Positions 24,013 through 32,945 of a stretch of DNA of 64,000 bases are shown here, one piece after another. A program made the position numbers and the translations under genes. Position 1 is the first letter of the stretch. Each line of letters opens with the position of its first letter. The notes beneath the pieces are model-generated. The model was not told the origin of the DNA and did no database searches. It saw only the letters and a program-made list of their open reading frames with translations. The stretch lies in assembly GCA_003149935.1 (NCBI GenBank), contig QAMH01000006.1, forward strand, positions 252,153 through 316,152. The letters are read 5' to 3'. The DNA comes from Coriobacteriia bacterium (GTDB taxonomy: Bacteria; Actinomycetota; Coriobacteriia; Coriobacteriales; QAMH01).

Positions 24013-26538
24013 GTGGGCTCGAGAAACGCAGCATCGAACCAGGGCAACTCGAGGTCATCTTCCAGCGCCGCAAAGAAAGGCGCCGGAAGGACTCAGGGCC
24101 TTCCAACTAAAGAGCAGACTCCACGCAAGAGCTTCGTTGACGGCTCGATGCGCGAGGATCTCATCGGCATCGCGCTGGCGGTCATCGGCATCGCGCTCTT
24201 CGTCGCCGTCGTCGTGCCTGCCGATGCCATGCTCACGGTCGTCATCTCCGATGGTCTCAAGCATGCACTTGGCCTGGGCGCCTATGTCGTGCCCTTCGTG
24301 CTCGTGTTCTGGGGCGCGACCTTTTTCTTCAAGACCGAGGGGGTCAAGGTCGGGCGCCTTGTCATCGGTCTCGCCGTCATGCTCATTGCGCTCATGGCGC
24401 TCTTTTCGCTTTTCGCTCCCGGTACCATCGAGGCGCTGCCTTACAGCCTCTTTTCCGATGAAGTGCTCGTGGGTGGTGGCGGCTACGTGGGTAGCGGCAT
24501 CTCCTGGGCCCTCATGACCCTGTTCGGGCGCGTCATCACCGCGATTATTCTCGTGGGCATCTTCGTCGCCGGCCTCGTCATTGCGGGCGTCTCCATCTCC
24601 GCCCCCTTCCTCGCACTCAAGAACTTCCTCTCGCACAAGAAGGAAGACCGCGCTCAGACGCGTTACCAGCGCACCATCTACACGGCTGGCCAGCCCCAGT
24701 ACGCCGATGCCGAGGCTGACGACGAAGATTACTCCGATGAGGAGAAGTCACCGTTTGCGCGCTTCAAGGAAAAGTTTGGCAGGGAAGAGGGCGCTCCCAT
24801 TGACGAGTACGATGAGATTTCCGCTGACCCGCTCTCCACGGTTGCCTTCGATGGCGCGGATTCCGACATAACGGTCGTCTTCGATGATGATCCCGATCGG
24901 ACGGTCACGCTTGACGACCATTCGCACGCCAAGCCACGCAAGCGCAAGAAGAAGGATCTCTCGGCTGCAAAGCAGGAAGCCGCCGATTCGACCGAGACCG
25001 TCCCCATCCGCAAGAAGACGCAGGTGATTCCCGATGGGTCGACGCCTTCGGCGCTCGAGGGCTTCACCTTGCCCGATGCACGCATACTCGGTGTCACCAA
25101 GTCCAAGCGCTCCAACATGACGGGCGAGTTGCGCCAGACGGCCAATATTCTGCAGCAGACGCTCGAGGAGTTCAGCCTGCCGGCCAAGGTCGTCGGCTGG
25201 CTTGCCGGTCCCACCGTCACCATGTTCAAGGTGGAACTGCCCAGTGGCGTGCGCCTCGCGAAGCTCACGAACCTTTCCGATGACATCGCGCTGGCGCTTG
25301 CGGCATCAGCCGTGCGCATCGCGCAGATTCCCGGCACTTCCCTCGTGGGCGTCGAGATTCCCAACAAGGTGCGCTCGAGCGTGCTGCTTGGCGATATCTT
25401 GCCGAGCTGTAGCGCAGGACCACTTCAGGTTGCCATCGGGGAGGATGTCGATGGCGAGAAAGTCTGCGTCGACCTTGCCAAGATGCCGCATTTGCTCATC
25501 GCCGGCACGACGGGTTCGGGCAAGTCGGTGTGCCTCAACGCCATGATCATGACCATACTCATGCGTGCGACGCCTGCCGAGGTCCGCATGATTCTCATTG
25601 ACCCGAAGCGCGTCGAAATGTCGCTTTACAACGGCATCCCGCATCTCTTCGTTCCGCCAGTCACCGAGCCCAAAGAGGCTGCGAGCGCCCTTAAGTGGGC
25701 TGTTGCCGAGATGGAGCGCAGACTCAAGGTCTTCGAAGGCGTCGGTGCCAAGAACATCGGCTTCTACAACCAGATGATTCAAAAGGGCGAGCTTACCGAC
25801 GAGAACGGAGATCATCCCGATGAGATGCCGTTCATCGTCATCGTCGTTGACGAGCTCTCCGACCTCATGATGGTCGCGGGCAAGGATGTCGAAGACTCCA
25901 TCGTGCGCATCGCCCAGCTCGCGCGTGCGGCCGGCATCCATCTCATCATCGCCACGCAGCGCCCCTCGAGCAATGTCGTCACCGGCATGATCAAGGCCAA
26001 CATCACCAATCGCATCGGGCTGCTTGTCGCCACCAACATCGACTCCCGCGTTATCCTCGACCAGTCGGGTGCCGAGAAGCTCGTCGGCAACGGTGACATG
26101 CTCTTTTCCAAGCCCGAGTGGGGCAAACCCAAGCGCATTCAGGGCTGTTTCGTGAGCGAGGAGGAAATCGCCTCGACAGTCGAGCATCTAAAATCGCAAG
26201 GTGAGCCAGAATACCATCGCGAGATTCTCCAGCAGCAGATCGCGACGGGGTCGGGCTCCTCATCGGGTTCTGCCTCGACGGCTGGCGATGATGACGATCC
26301 GCTCATCTGGGAGGCAGCCGAGGCTGTCGTTGCCGCCGGGCTAGGCTCCACTTCCATGCTTCAGCGTCGATTAAAGGTCGGATACGCACGCGCGGGGCGT
26401 ATCATGGACATGCTCGAAAGCAAGGGGGTCGTCGGGCCGCAGGAAGGATCTCGTGCCCGCGACGTGCTTATCGACAGCGTTGAAGATCTCGAGGCCCTGC
26501 GTGCCTTTGATGAACAAGACCAGGAGGAAGCTAGGTGA
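24013..26538 (+). CDS. ftsK: DNA translocase FtsK/SpoIIIE
   Basis: 841 aa. Pumps chromosome ends across the division septum. The N-terminus is basic (residues 1-45), then four membrane spans lie at about 50-200, followed by a charged linker rich in Asp and Glu (about 225-340). The motor has Walker A GTTGSGKS (498-505) and Walker B VVDELSD (near 611-617), and a C-terminal gamma winged helix (GLGSTSMLQRRLKVGYARA) that reads KOPS-like sites. The start is GTG with GGAGG at 24003-24007. Its stop overlaps the next start (GTGA). Confidence 0.95.
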   Translation: MGSRNAASNQGNSRSSSSAAKKGAGRTQGLPTKEQTPRKSFVDGSMREDLIGIALAVIGIALFVAVVVPADAMLTVVISDGLKHALGLGAYVVPFVLVFWGATFFFKTEGVKVGRLVIGLAVMLIALMALFSLFAPGTIEALPYSLFSDEVLVGGGGYVGSGISWALMTLFGRVITAIILVGIFVAGLVIAGVSISAPFLALKNFLSHKKEDRAQTRYQRTIYTAGQPQYADAEADDEDYSDEEKSPFARFKEKFGREEGAPIDEYDEISADPLSTVAFDGADSDITVVFDDDPDRTVTLDDHSHAKPRKRKKKDLSAAKQEAADSTETVPIRKKTQVIPDGSTPSALEGFTLPDARILGVTKSKRSNMTGELRQTANILQQTLEEFSLPAKVVGWLAGPTVTMFKVELPSGVRLAKLTNLSDDIALALAASAVRIAQIPGTSLVGVEIPNKVRSSVLLGDILPSCSAGPLQVAIGEDVDGEKVCVDLAKMPHLLIAGTTGSGKSVCLNAMIMTILMRATPAEVRMILIDPKRVEMSLYNGIPHLFVPPVTEPKEAASALKWAVAEMERRLKVFEGVGAKNIGFYNQMIQKGELTDENGDHPDEMPFIVIVVDELSDLMMVAGKDVEDSIVRIAQLARAAGIHLIIATQRPSSNVVTGMIKANITNRIGLLVATNIDSRVILDQSGAEKLVGNGDMLFSKPEWGKPKRIQGCFVSEEEIASTVEHLKSQGEPEYHREILQQQIATGSGSSSGSASTAGDDDDPLIWEAAEAVVAAGLGSTSMLQRRLKVGYARAGRIMDMLESKGVVGPQEGSRARDVLIDSVEDLEALRAFDEQDQEEAR

Positions 26539-27866
26539 AATCCGAATCTCGCATCGGGTCGGCTCTCATGAGTCGCCGTATCGAGCTTGGCATATCGCTT
26601 GAGCAGGCCGCGCGTGACACCAATATTCGCGCGCGCATGTTGGAGGCTCTCGAGGCTGGTGACTATTCCCAGTATCCACCACGCGGGCATGCCATCGGCA
26701 TGCTCAGCTCGTATGCACGCTATCTCGACCTGGACTCGGCGGCAATCGTCGAGGCCTTTGATAACGAGTACGAGGCCTTCAGCGCGAACCGCGAGATCGC
26801 CGAGAGCGCCAACAACACGCGCCGTGGGGTCGGTCGCTTCGGCGAGCGCATTGCCGGTGATAAGTCTCGCCCCACAAGTCGCGAGTCCTCGCGTAGTGGT
26901 CGCTCGCAGCGCACTCAGCGTAGGCGTGGCGATGCGGAAGGTGAGAGCGCTTCCAAGTTGAGTCGCAATCTCAAGGACGAGGCACTTGCAAAAGATGACG
27001 AACGCTACCGCAGCGGTAGTGTGCGCGTCGTCGGTACACGACAGACCGGGTCCTTCAGGTCCGTTCATCCCACCCGCGAAGATACCGGACGCTTCGAGCC
27101 CACTACGCGCCCTGCTTCCACATCGCGTTCACGCTCGGGGAGTTCGCGACGCAGCGGTGCTTCGACGCGTCGTTCCTCGACGGTCGATACCTTTACCGCG
27201 CGTCCTACGGAGGATCTTTCGCGCAGTACCGAAAATCGTACCCCCAACTTCTTTGGCATCGACGTCGATACGGGTGAGTCGACCGTGCGCAGCAGCACGC
27301 GCCGCCGCTCGACCACGCGAGACAGGGTGTCTGAGCGAGATGACGTTACGCAGGCTGACGACGGCAATATCTTCGCTCGTCTGCGTCGTCTTCTCTCCTC
27401 GATATTCAGCGAGCGCCGCACGCGTCTCATTGCCATTGCGGTCATCACGATCGTCATCGCCGTCATCATTGCGGCTTCGGTTCTCATCAGCACGGCTGGT
27501 CACGGCAATAGCGGCATTATTCCCGTGCAAGGTGGTGCCACCAACGACACGATGACGACGGACGGCGAGAACGCGGCACACAAGACCATTACGACGGCAA
27601 ACGGCAATCCGGTCATCATCAAGATCGAGGTCGCCAAGGGCGAGACCTCGCTCGTCGAGGTGACTTACGATGGCGCGAATGCCTACAAGGGCACGGCCGT
27701 CGGTGGCCAGTTCTCGCGCGAGTTTCCCGTGACCGAATCGTTCAGTGCGACTTTCAGCAACCCGTCTGCGGTTACCATCACCGAAAACGACAATCCCATC
27801 GAAATCGCCAAGAACGAGGATGGGTCAGGAAGTCTCTACATCAGCATCCAATCCGCTCCCAAGTAA
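26535..27866 (+). CDS. rodZ: RodZ-like cytoskeletal membrane protein
   Basis: 443 aa. The N-terminal helix-turn-helix of the RodZ/HTH_25 type (residues about 5-70; IELGISLEQAARDTNIRARM) is followed by a long Arg/Ser/Thr-rich linker (about 90-290), one membrane span (about 296-318) and an extracellular DUF4115-like domain (about 340-443). RodZ links MreB-directed wall synthesis to the membrane. The GTG start overlaps the ftsK stop by four bases. The basic, low-complexity linker is longer than in E. coli RodZ. The symbol is used for the family; function in cell shape is inferred. Confidence 0.75.
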   Translation: MKSESRIGSALMSRRIELGISLEQAARDTNIRARMLEALEAGDYSQYPPRGHAIGMLSSYARYLDLDSAAIVEAFDNEYEAFSANREIAESANNTRRGVGRFGERIAGDKSRPTSRESSRSGRSQRTQRRRGDAEGESASKLSRNLKDEALAKDDERYRSGSVRVVGTRQTGSFRSVHPTREDTGRFEPTTRPASTSRSRSGSSRRSGASTRRSSTVDTFTARPTEDLSRSTENRTPNFFGIDVDTGESTVRSSTRRRSTTRDRVSERDDVTQADDGNIFARLRRLLSSIFSERRTRLIAIAVITIVIAVIIAASVLISTAGHGNSGIIPVQGGATNDTMTTDGENAAHKTITTANGNPVIIKIEVAKGETSLVEVTYDGANAYKGTAVGGQFSREFPVTESFSATFSNPSAVTITENDNPIEIAKNEDGSGSLYISIQSAPK

Positions 27867-27886
27867 TCAATCGCGAAAGGAAGAGC

Positions 27887-28384
27887 ATGGCTAAGGACAA
27901 CAGCTTCGACATCGTCTCCGAGACTGACATGCAGGAGGTCGAGAACGCCTTCAACAATACCGAGAAGGGCCTCAAACAGCGCTATGACCTCAAAGATTCC
28001 GGCTCAAAGATCGATTTCGACAAGGGTGCGAAGACCATCACCGTGCTTGCTCCCAGCGATTTCGTGAGCAGTCAGGTCATCGACGTGCTCAACACGAACC
28101 TCATCAAGCGAAAGGTCGACCTCAAGGCCCTCAAATGGGGCACCCCCCAGGATGCCTCCGGAGGCATGATCCGCACGGTCGGCGTCATCCAGCAGGGCAT
28201 CGAGCAGGATGTCGCCAAACGCATCTCGAAGGATATCAAGGCCGAGAAGTTCAAGGTCAAGGTCCAGATCGAGAGCGACAAGCTGCGCGTGAGCGGCCCC
28301 AAGCGCGATGACCTGCAGGAAGTCATCACCTTTCTGCGCGAGCAGGACTACGGCATTCCGCTGCAGTTCACCAACTATCGCTAG
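27887..28384 (+). CDS. yajQ: YajQ family nucleotide-binding protein
   Basis: 165 aa. Full-length YajQ (DUF520) protein with two ferredoxin-like halves. The opening FDIVSETDMQEVENAFN, the central KTITVLAPSDF and the ending YGIPLQFTNYR are diagnostic. Members bind nucleotides, and some bind cyclic di-GMP and act as effectors; in this host the ligand is unknown. GGAAG precedes ATG. It lies between rodZ and rimO. Confidence 0.92.
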   Translation: MAKDNSFDIVSETDMQEVENAFNNTEKGLKQRYDLKDSGSKIDFDKGAKTITVLAPSDFVSSQVIDVLNTNLIKRKVDLKALKWGTPQDASGGMIRTVGVIQQGIEQDVAKRISKDIKAEKFKVKVQIESDKLRVSGPKRDDLQEVITFLREQDYGIPLQFTNYR

Positions 28385-28395
28385 GGTACGGGCTC

Positions 28396-29733
28396 GTGAG
28401 CCAAGAACCCCGCATCGCGTTCGTCACGCTCGGTTGCGCCAAGAACGAGGTCGACACCGACAAGATGCAAGCGCGACTCGTCGCTGCCGGCTTTTCGCTT
28501 GTCGATGACGTTAACGACGCAAACCTCGTCATCGTCAATACCTGCGCATTCCTTGCAAGCGCTGTCGAGGAGAGCATCGAGGTCATCTTCGATTTGGTGG
28601 GTCGCGAAAACGCCGCGGGCGAAGAGCTCAAGGTGCTCGTTGCCGGTTGTATGCCCTCGCGTTATGGCGATTCCCTGTCAGAGGAGCTCGTCGAGGCAGC
28701 TGGTTTCCTCGCGGCAGGCGAGGAAGACCATGTCGTAGAAGAGGTCAATCGCCTGCTCGGCCTCGAGGGCTGCCTCATGGGTGGTGGCCCAAAGCTTTTG
28801 CGCCATGCGCATCCAAGCAGCGCCTACGTCAAGATATCGGATGGCTGTGATCGTTTCTGCTCGTATTGCATGATTCCGCACATACGCGGACGTTACCACA
28901 GTTACACGCTTGACCAGATCGATGACGAGGTCGCCGAACTCGTCTGCAATGGCGTACGCGAGATCGTCCTCATCGGGCAGGATACGGGTATATGGGGCAG
29001 CGACTTCGATGAGCCTGCAACCACGGCGCAGCTTCTCGAGACCCTCGCACGACGGTATCCGGAAACGTGGTTCAGGCTTTTGTACGTGCAGCCCGAAGGC
29101 ATCACCGACGAGCTCCTCGATGCCATGGCAGAAATTCCCAACGTTTGCTCATATCTCGATATGCCCCTGCAACACGTCAATGCGGAAGTTCTCGCGCGCA
29201 TGAACCGCAGTGGTAACCCGCAAGACATACTCGCGCTCATCGAGCGGGTGCGCGCGCATGTTCCGGGCATCATGATGCGCACGACGCTTATGGCAGGGTT
29301 TCCCGGCGAGACCGAGGAACAATTCGAGGAGCTTCTCGACTTCGTTGACGAAGCGCAGTTCGATTACGCTGGTGTCTTCGCGTTCTCACCCGAAGAGGGG
29401 AGTGCTGCATACGAGTTGGACGGCCTGCTTGATGATGACGAGCGCATGGAGCGCGCGCAACGCCTGCTCGATGCCTGCGAGGCGATCGGGACCGCACGCG
29501 TGTCCACATGTGTCGACACGTACGCAAAGGTGCTCGTCGAGGGTTACGAGGAGACCGATGCCGGTTTGGAGGCCCTGTGTCGTACGCAAGGCCAGGCTCC
29601 CGAAGTGGACGGGCAAGTGCATGTGCCCATCAAAGTCCATGATGAACTAAAGCCCGGGCAGTTTGCCCAGGTGAAGCTCACGGGTAGCTTCTTCTACGAA
29701 ATCGAGGGGGAGCTTGCAGATCATGCCTGCTGA
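28396..29733 (+). CDS. rimO: ribosomal protein S12 methylthiotransferase
   Basis: 445 aa. Radical SAM enzyme that adds a methylthio group to an aspartate of S12. The UPF0004 domain has Cys14 (LGCAKNEVDTD), Cys in NTCAF and Cys in GCMPSR; the SAM cluster is C151-x3-C155-x2-C158 (CDRFCSYC). A TRAM domain closes the protein. The GCAKN opening and the spacing distinguish RimO from the MiaB homologue at 38743. The start is GTG. pgsA begins before its stop. Confidence 0.93.
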   Translation: MSQEPRIAFVTLGCAKNEVDTDKMQARLVAAGFSLVDDVNDANLVIVNTCAFLASAVEESIEVIFDLVGRENAAGEELKVLVAGCMPSRYGDSLSEELVEAAGFLAAGEEDHVVEEVNRLLGLEGCLMGGGPKLLRHAHPSSAYVKISDGCDRFCSYCMIPHIRGRYHSYTLDQIDDEVAELVCNGVREIVLIGQDTGIWGSDFDEPATTAQLLETLARRYPETWFRLLYVQPEGITDELLDAMAEIPNVCSYLDMPLQHVNAEVLARMNRSGNPQDILALIERVRAHVPGIMMRTTLMAGFPGETEEQFEELLDFVDEAQFDYAGVFAFSPEEGSAAYELDGLLDDDERMERAQRLLDACEAIGTARVSTCVDTYAKVLVEGYEETDAGLEALCRTQGQAPEVDGQVHVPIKVHDELKPGQFAQVKLTGSFFYEIEGELADHAC

Positions 29734-30358
29734 AACCGAACGCATCTGGACGCCGGCGAACATCGTCACGCTTACTCGCATACTGCTCATTCCCGTCTTC
29801 GTTGCCGCACTGCTCTCGCCTTGGCCAACATGGCTTCCCGAACCGGAATTCTGGGCGATGTGGCAGCCCTGGATTGCCGCTGCTGTCTTCGTCGTCATCT
29901 CGGCTACCGATGCCATCGACGGGCATCTCGCCCGTTCGCGTGACGAGATTACTGACTTGGGCAAGTTTCTCGATCCGCTTGCGGACAAGATACTCGTGTG
30001 CGCCGCATTGCTCGCGCTTGTCGAGCTCCAGACCTTTCCTTCGTGGGTGGCGCTCATTATCATCGCCCGCGAGTTCATCGTATCGGGTCTTCGCATGGTC
30101 GCTGCGGCTCAGGGCAAGGTTATTGCCGCGAGCATGTTTGGCAAGTTCAAGACCGTCCTGCAGATTTGCGCGATCCTGTTGTTCACGGTCAAGGACTCGC
30201 TCCAGATTACGCTCATGGGCGATGGCTTCGCGACCTGCTTTACCATTTTCTCATGGCTCGTCTTGCTTGCTGCCGTCGTCATGACAATCGTTTCCATGAT
30301 TGATTACTTCTACAAGTCTCGTGAGGTGCTGGGCTTTGGCAAGCGATCTGATCAATAG
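29723..30358 (+). CDS. pgsA: CDP-diacylglycerol-glycerol-3-phosphate 3-phosphatidyltransferase
   Basis: 211 aa, integral membrane. Makes phosphatidylglycerol phosphate. The CDP-alcohol phosphotransferase motif D-x2-DG-x2-AR-x8-G-x3-D-x3-D is visible as DAIDGHLARSRDEI then GKFLDPLADK. Six spans are expected. ATG 29723 is preferred to the in-frame TTG at 29714 because the purine-rich AGGGGGAG lies at the correct distance. It overlaps the rimO end by 11 bases. The rimO-pgsA-cinA-recA order is conserved in many Gram-positives. Confidence 0.9.
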   Translation: MPAETERIWTPANIVTLTRILLIPVFVAALLSPWPTWLPEPEFWAMWQPWIAAAVFVVISATDAIDGHLARSRDEITDLGKFLDPLADKILVCAALLALVELQTFPSWVALIIIAREFIVSGLRMVAAAQGKVIAASMFGKFKTVLQICAILLFTVKDSLQITLMGDGFATCFTIFSWLVLLAAVVMTIVSMIDYFYKSREVLGFGKRSDQ

Positions 30359-30842
30359 CATCGATGAGGAGAATCGCCGCCTTGCCGAATGCGTGCTCGC
30401 CCGCGCACGCGAGAGGGGCGTAACGCTTGGCTGTGCCGAGTCCTGTACGGGCGGCATGATTGCCGCGGCCCTTACGGCCGTTTCCGGCTCATCGGATAGC
30501 TTCGTCGGCGGCATTGTGAGTTACTGGGTCGATGTCAAGGAGCGTGTCCTGGGCGTCGATGCTGAGCTTATCGAAGGGCATGGCATCGTGAGCATCGAGA
30601 CGGCCGAGGCGATGGCCGCCGGCGCGCGCAATGTGCTCGCATGCGACTACGCGGTGGCCACCACCGGCATCGCCGGCCCGACAGGGGCGGAACCCGGAAA
30701 GCCCGTCGGGACCGTCTGCTACGGCATCGCGACGCCCAACGCATGCACGAGCTTTACGACGTGCGTGGGTGATTCGCGCGAAGAGGTGCGAGCCCGAGCC
30801 GTAACGCATGCGCTTGAAGCGCTCCTCGAGGCCCTTTCGTAG
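30336..30842 (+). CDS. cinA: CinA C-terminal domain protein (nicotinamide-nucleotide amidase)
   Basis: About 168 aa from TTG 30336. Only the C-terminal CinA/PncC deamidase domain is present, with the family motifs TLGCAESCTGGMI (catalytic Ser/Lys network), SYWVDVKERVLGV, and 'TTGIAGPTGAEPGKPVGTVCYG'. Hydrolyses NMN to nicotinate mononucleotide. Many cinA genes are longer (about 410 aa) and linked to recA; here the nucleotidyl half is absent. The start is uncertain: several upstream codons in the pgsA overlap are possible, and TTG has a GAGG a few bases upstream. Confidence 0.82.
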   Translation: MASDLINSIDEENRRLAECVLARARERGVTLGCAESCTGGMIAAALTAVSGSSDSFVGGIVSYWVDVKERVLGVDAELIEGHGIVSIETAEAMAAGARNVLACDYAVATTGIAGPTGAEPGKPVGTVCYGIATPNACTSFTTCVGDSREEVRARAVTHALEALLEALS

Positions 30843-30977
30843 TCTGGAATTCGGGTTTCGTTCGCATTTCGCTCTGGATTTGCTCCGGTTTCACTCGTGT
30901 TTTGCTCAGATTCTGGGGGTGGATGTCTCGGTTGCGCACATTGTAGAGTGATACCACGGTAGTTGAAGGCTCCTTTG

Positions 30978-31006
30978 TTGACACCGTACATATGTTCGAT
31001 TACCAT
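30978..31006 (+). promoter_or_regulatory. recA promoter with LexA box
   Basis: TTGACA (30978-30983) and TACCAT (31001-31006), 17 bases apart, form a good promoter 44 bases upstream of recA. CGTACATATGTTCG (30985-30998) between them matches the Gram-positive LexA box CGAAC-N4-GTTCG with one mismatch, so LexA would block this promoter. Confidence 0.75.
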
Positions 31007-31049
31007 ATGCGCGTAGCGTGCATACGTAGAAGAGGAACGGAGCTCACCC

Positions 31050-32186
31050 ATGGCCCGCACAGCAAGCAAGGCAAAGATTCCCTCGGAGGCCTCCAAAGAA
31101 GAGGCACTCAAGATTACCAAAGAGCAAATCAGGAAGAAGTACGGCGATGGTTCCATCATGCGCCTGGGCGACGAGGACTCCGCCCTCGACGTCGAGGTCA
31201 TCCCCACGGGTGCCCTTGCGCTCGATGCCGCCCTCGGTATCGGCGGCGTGCCCCGTGGTCGTATCGTCGAGATCTACGGCCCCGAGTCAAGCGGCAAGAC
31301 CACGCTCTCGTTGCAGATCGTCGCAGAAGCCCAGGCCCTTGGCGGAGTTGCTGCTTTCATTGATGCCGAGCACGCACTTGACCCCGTCTATGCCGCCAAG
31401 ATTGGCGTCGATATCGACGAGCTTCTCATCTCGCAGCCAGATACGGGCGAGCAAGCCCTCGAGATTTGCGACATGCTCGTGCGCTCCAATGCCGTCTCCT
31501 GCATCGTCATCGACTCCGTTGCCGCGCTTGTCCCGCGCGCAGAGATCGAGGGGGAGATAGGCGATGCCAGCGTTGGCTTGCAGGCGCGTCTCATGAGTCA
31601 GGCTCTGCGCAAGCTCGCGGGCTCCCTCTCCAAGTCAAACACCTGCTGCATCTTCATCAATCAGCTGCGTGAGAAGATCGGTGTCATGTTCGGTAGCCCG
31701 GAGACCACAACCGGCGGCCGTGCGCTCAAGTTCTTCTCATCCGTCCGTCTCGACATCCGTCGTATCGAGACCATCAAGGTTGATGGTGGTGCTGTGGGCA
31801 ATCGCGTGCGTGTCAAGGTCGTCAAGAACAAGTGCTCTGCACCCTTTAGGCAGGCGGAGTTCGACATCATGTACGGCACTGGCATCTCGCGCGAGGGCAA
31901 CATCCTCGATATGGCCGTCGATGAGAAAATAGTCACCAAGTCTGGTTCTTGGTATACCTACGGTGACGAGCGCTTGGGACAAGGTCGGGAAGCTGCGAAG
32001 AACGCCTTGGTCGAGAGCCCGGCACTGCGTCGCGAGATCGAGAACAAGGTGCGTGCCGCCATCGGTCTACCTGTCGAGTACGATGACGATGATGCCTTCA
32101 CACTTGCCGATGTTCCGGCAGGTGCCTTCACCGGTTCGGAGAACCTTGCCGATTCCGCCGTAACCGAGGGCTCTGCTGCCGAGTAA
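31050..32186 (+). CDS. recA: recombinase RecA
   Basis: 378 aa. Strand-exchange ATPase and SOS co-protease. Walker A GPESSGKT at 77-84, the L1/L2 DNA loops (VALVPRAEIEGEIGDASVGL; INQLREKIGVMFGSPETTTGG) and the variable acidic C-terminus are all visible. Promoter carries a LexA box. recX follows eight bases after the stop. No intein is present. Confidence 0.97.
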   Translation: MARTASKAKIPSEASKEEALKITKEQIRKKYGDGSIMRLGDEDSALDVEVIPTGALALDAALGIGGVPRGRIVEIYGPESSGKTTLSLQIVAEAQALGGVAAFIDAEHALDPVYAAKIGVDIDELLISQPDTGEQALEICDMLVRSNAVSCIVIDSVAALVPRAEIEGEIGDASVGLQARLMSQALRKLAGSLSKSNTCCIFINQLREKIGVMFGSPETTTGGRALKFFSSVRLDIRRIETIKVDGGAVGNRVRVKVVKNKCSAPFRQAEFDIMYGTGISREGNILDMAVDEKIVTKSGSWYTYGDERLGQGREAAKNALVESPALRREIENKVRAAIGLPVEYDDDDAFTLADVPAGAFTGSENLADSAVTEGSAAE

Positions 32187-32194
32187 ACGCCTCG

Positions 32195-32653
32195 ATGATG
32201 GTTACGTCCCAACGACATAGCGAGGCGATGGAAAAGATCAACGTGCTTGTTGGCGTTCGCGAGCGTAGCGTCAAGGAAGTTCGCGAACGCCTCGCCTCCT
32301 GCGATTTCACCCATGAGGAAGTCGAGGATGCCATCGAGACGGCCGTGCGCGTCAATCTTATCAACGAGGAGCGCTATACCCGTGCGTTCATTCGTGGCAA
32401 GACGCATTCGGGATGGGGGAGGATCAAGATTCTCGCGCGTCTCGCGGCCAATGGCATCGACGAGCAGACCATCGCCCTTTGCAGCGACGAGTTCTCTTCG
32501 ACCAGAGACGAATATCAAGTCGCCATGGCTGAACTTTCCAAGCGCAAGGCCCATTCCAAGAATCCCTACGCAACCTACATGCGACGTCTTATCGGCAGGG
32601 GCTTTTCCTACGAGCTTTCGAATCGTGTCGTGCGCGACTATCTTTCCGCATAA
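32195..32653 (+). CDS. recX: RecA regulator RecX
   Basis: 152 aa. Three-helix repeat protein that modulates RecA filaments. Recognised by VRERSVKEVRERL, INEERYTRAFIRGKTHSGWG and IKILARLAANGID, plus position after recA. The start could be 32195, 32198 or ATG 32228, the last having GCGAGGCG upstream; the longer form is kept because family members have residues ahead of the first helix. Probably cotranscribed with recA. Confidence 0.9.
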   Translation: MMVTSQRHSEAMEKINVLVGVRERSVKEVRERLASCDFTHEEVEDAIETAVRVNLINEERYTRAFIRGKTHSGWGRIKILARLAANGIDEQTIALCSDEFSSTRDEYQVAMAELSKRKAHSKNPYATYMRRLIGRGFSYELSNRVVRDYLSA

Positions 32654-32945
32654 ATTGACATACTTGCATCAAGAAGCTCGTCGCTTTTGCCATCAATCCG
32701 TCCAGATATTACATTGACATGAACACTTCGATACTGTCACTCATATGGTAGGATAACGGGTGGCATTCATTTTTCCCTCGCATGTATGCGAGTTATATAT
32801 GCGGGTTGCATATTCTATATCGTGGTTTTCCCAGCCCAACGCTGGTTTAATAGTATATGGATTGCAATGAGTGCCGGATGTATCCGGCCTTTTTCATCGG
32901 TACATCCAAACGTACTTATATGACATAGGAAAGGTACCAGTCAAA
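32654..32945 (+). promoter_or_regulatory. hairpin-rich leader between recX and rny
   Basis: An AT-rich, gene-free stretch of 292 bases. It holds TTGACA motifs at 32657-32662 and 32714-32719, a hairpin CTCGCA-TGTA-TGCGAG (32777-32792), a stem CCAGC/GCTGG (32831-32845), and the terminator listed at 32873. The rny ATG follows with AGGAAAGG about ten bases upstream. It likely holds the rny promoter; the terminator within the leader suggests conditional readthrough. Confidence 0.55.
32873..32894 (+). terminator. intrinsic terminator in the rny leader
   Basis: GCCGGA (32873-32878) pairs with TCCGGC (32883-32888) around the loop TGTA, followed by CTTTTT. It may end the recA-recX transcript or act as an attenuator, since it lies 51 bases before the rny start. 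Confidence 0.75.
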
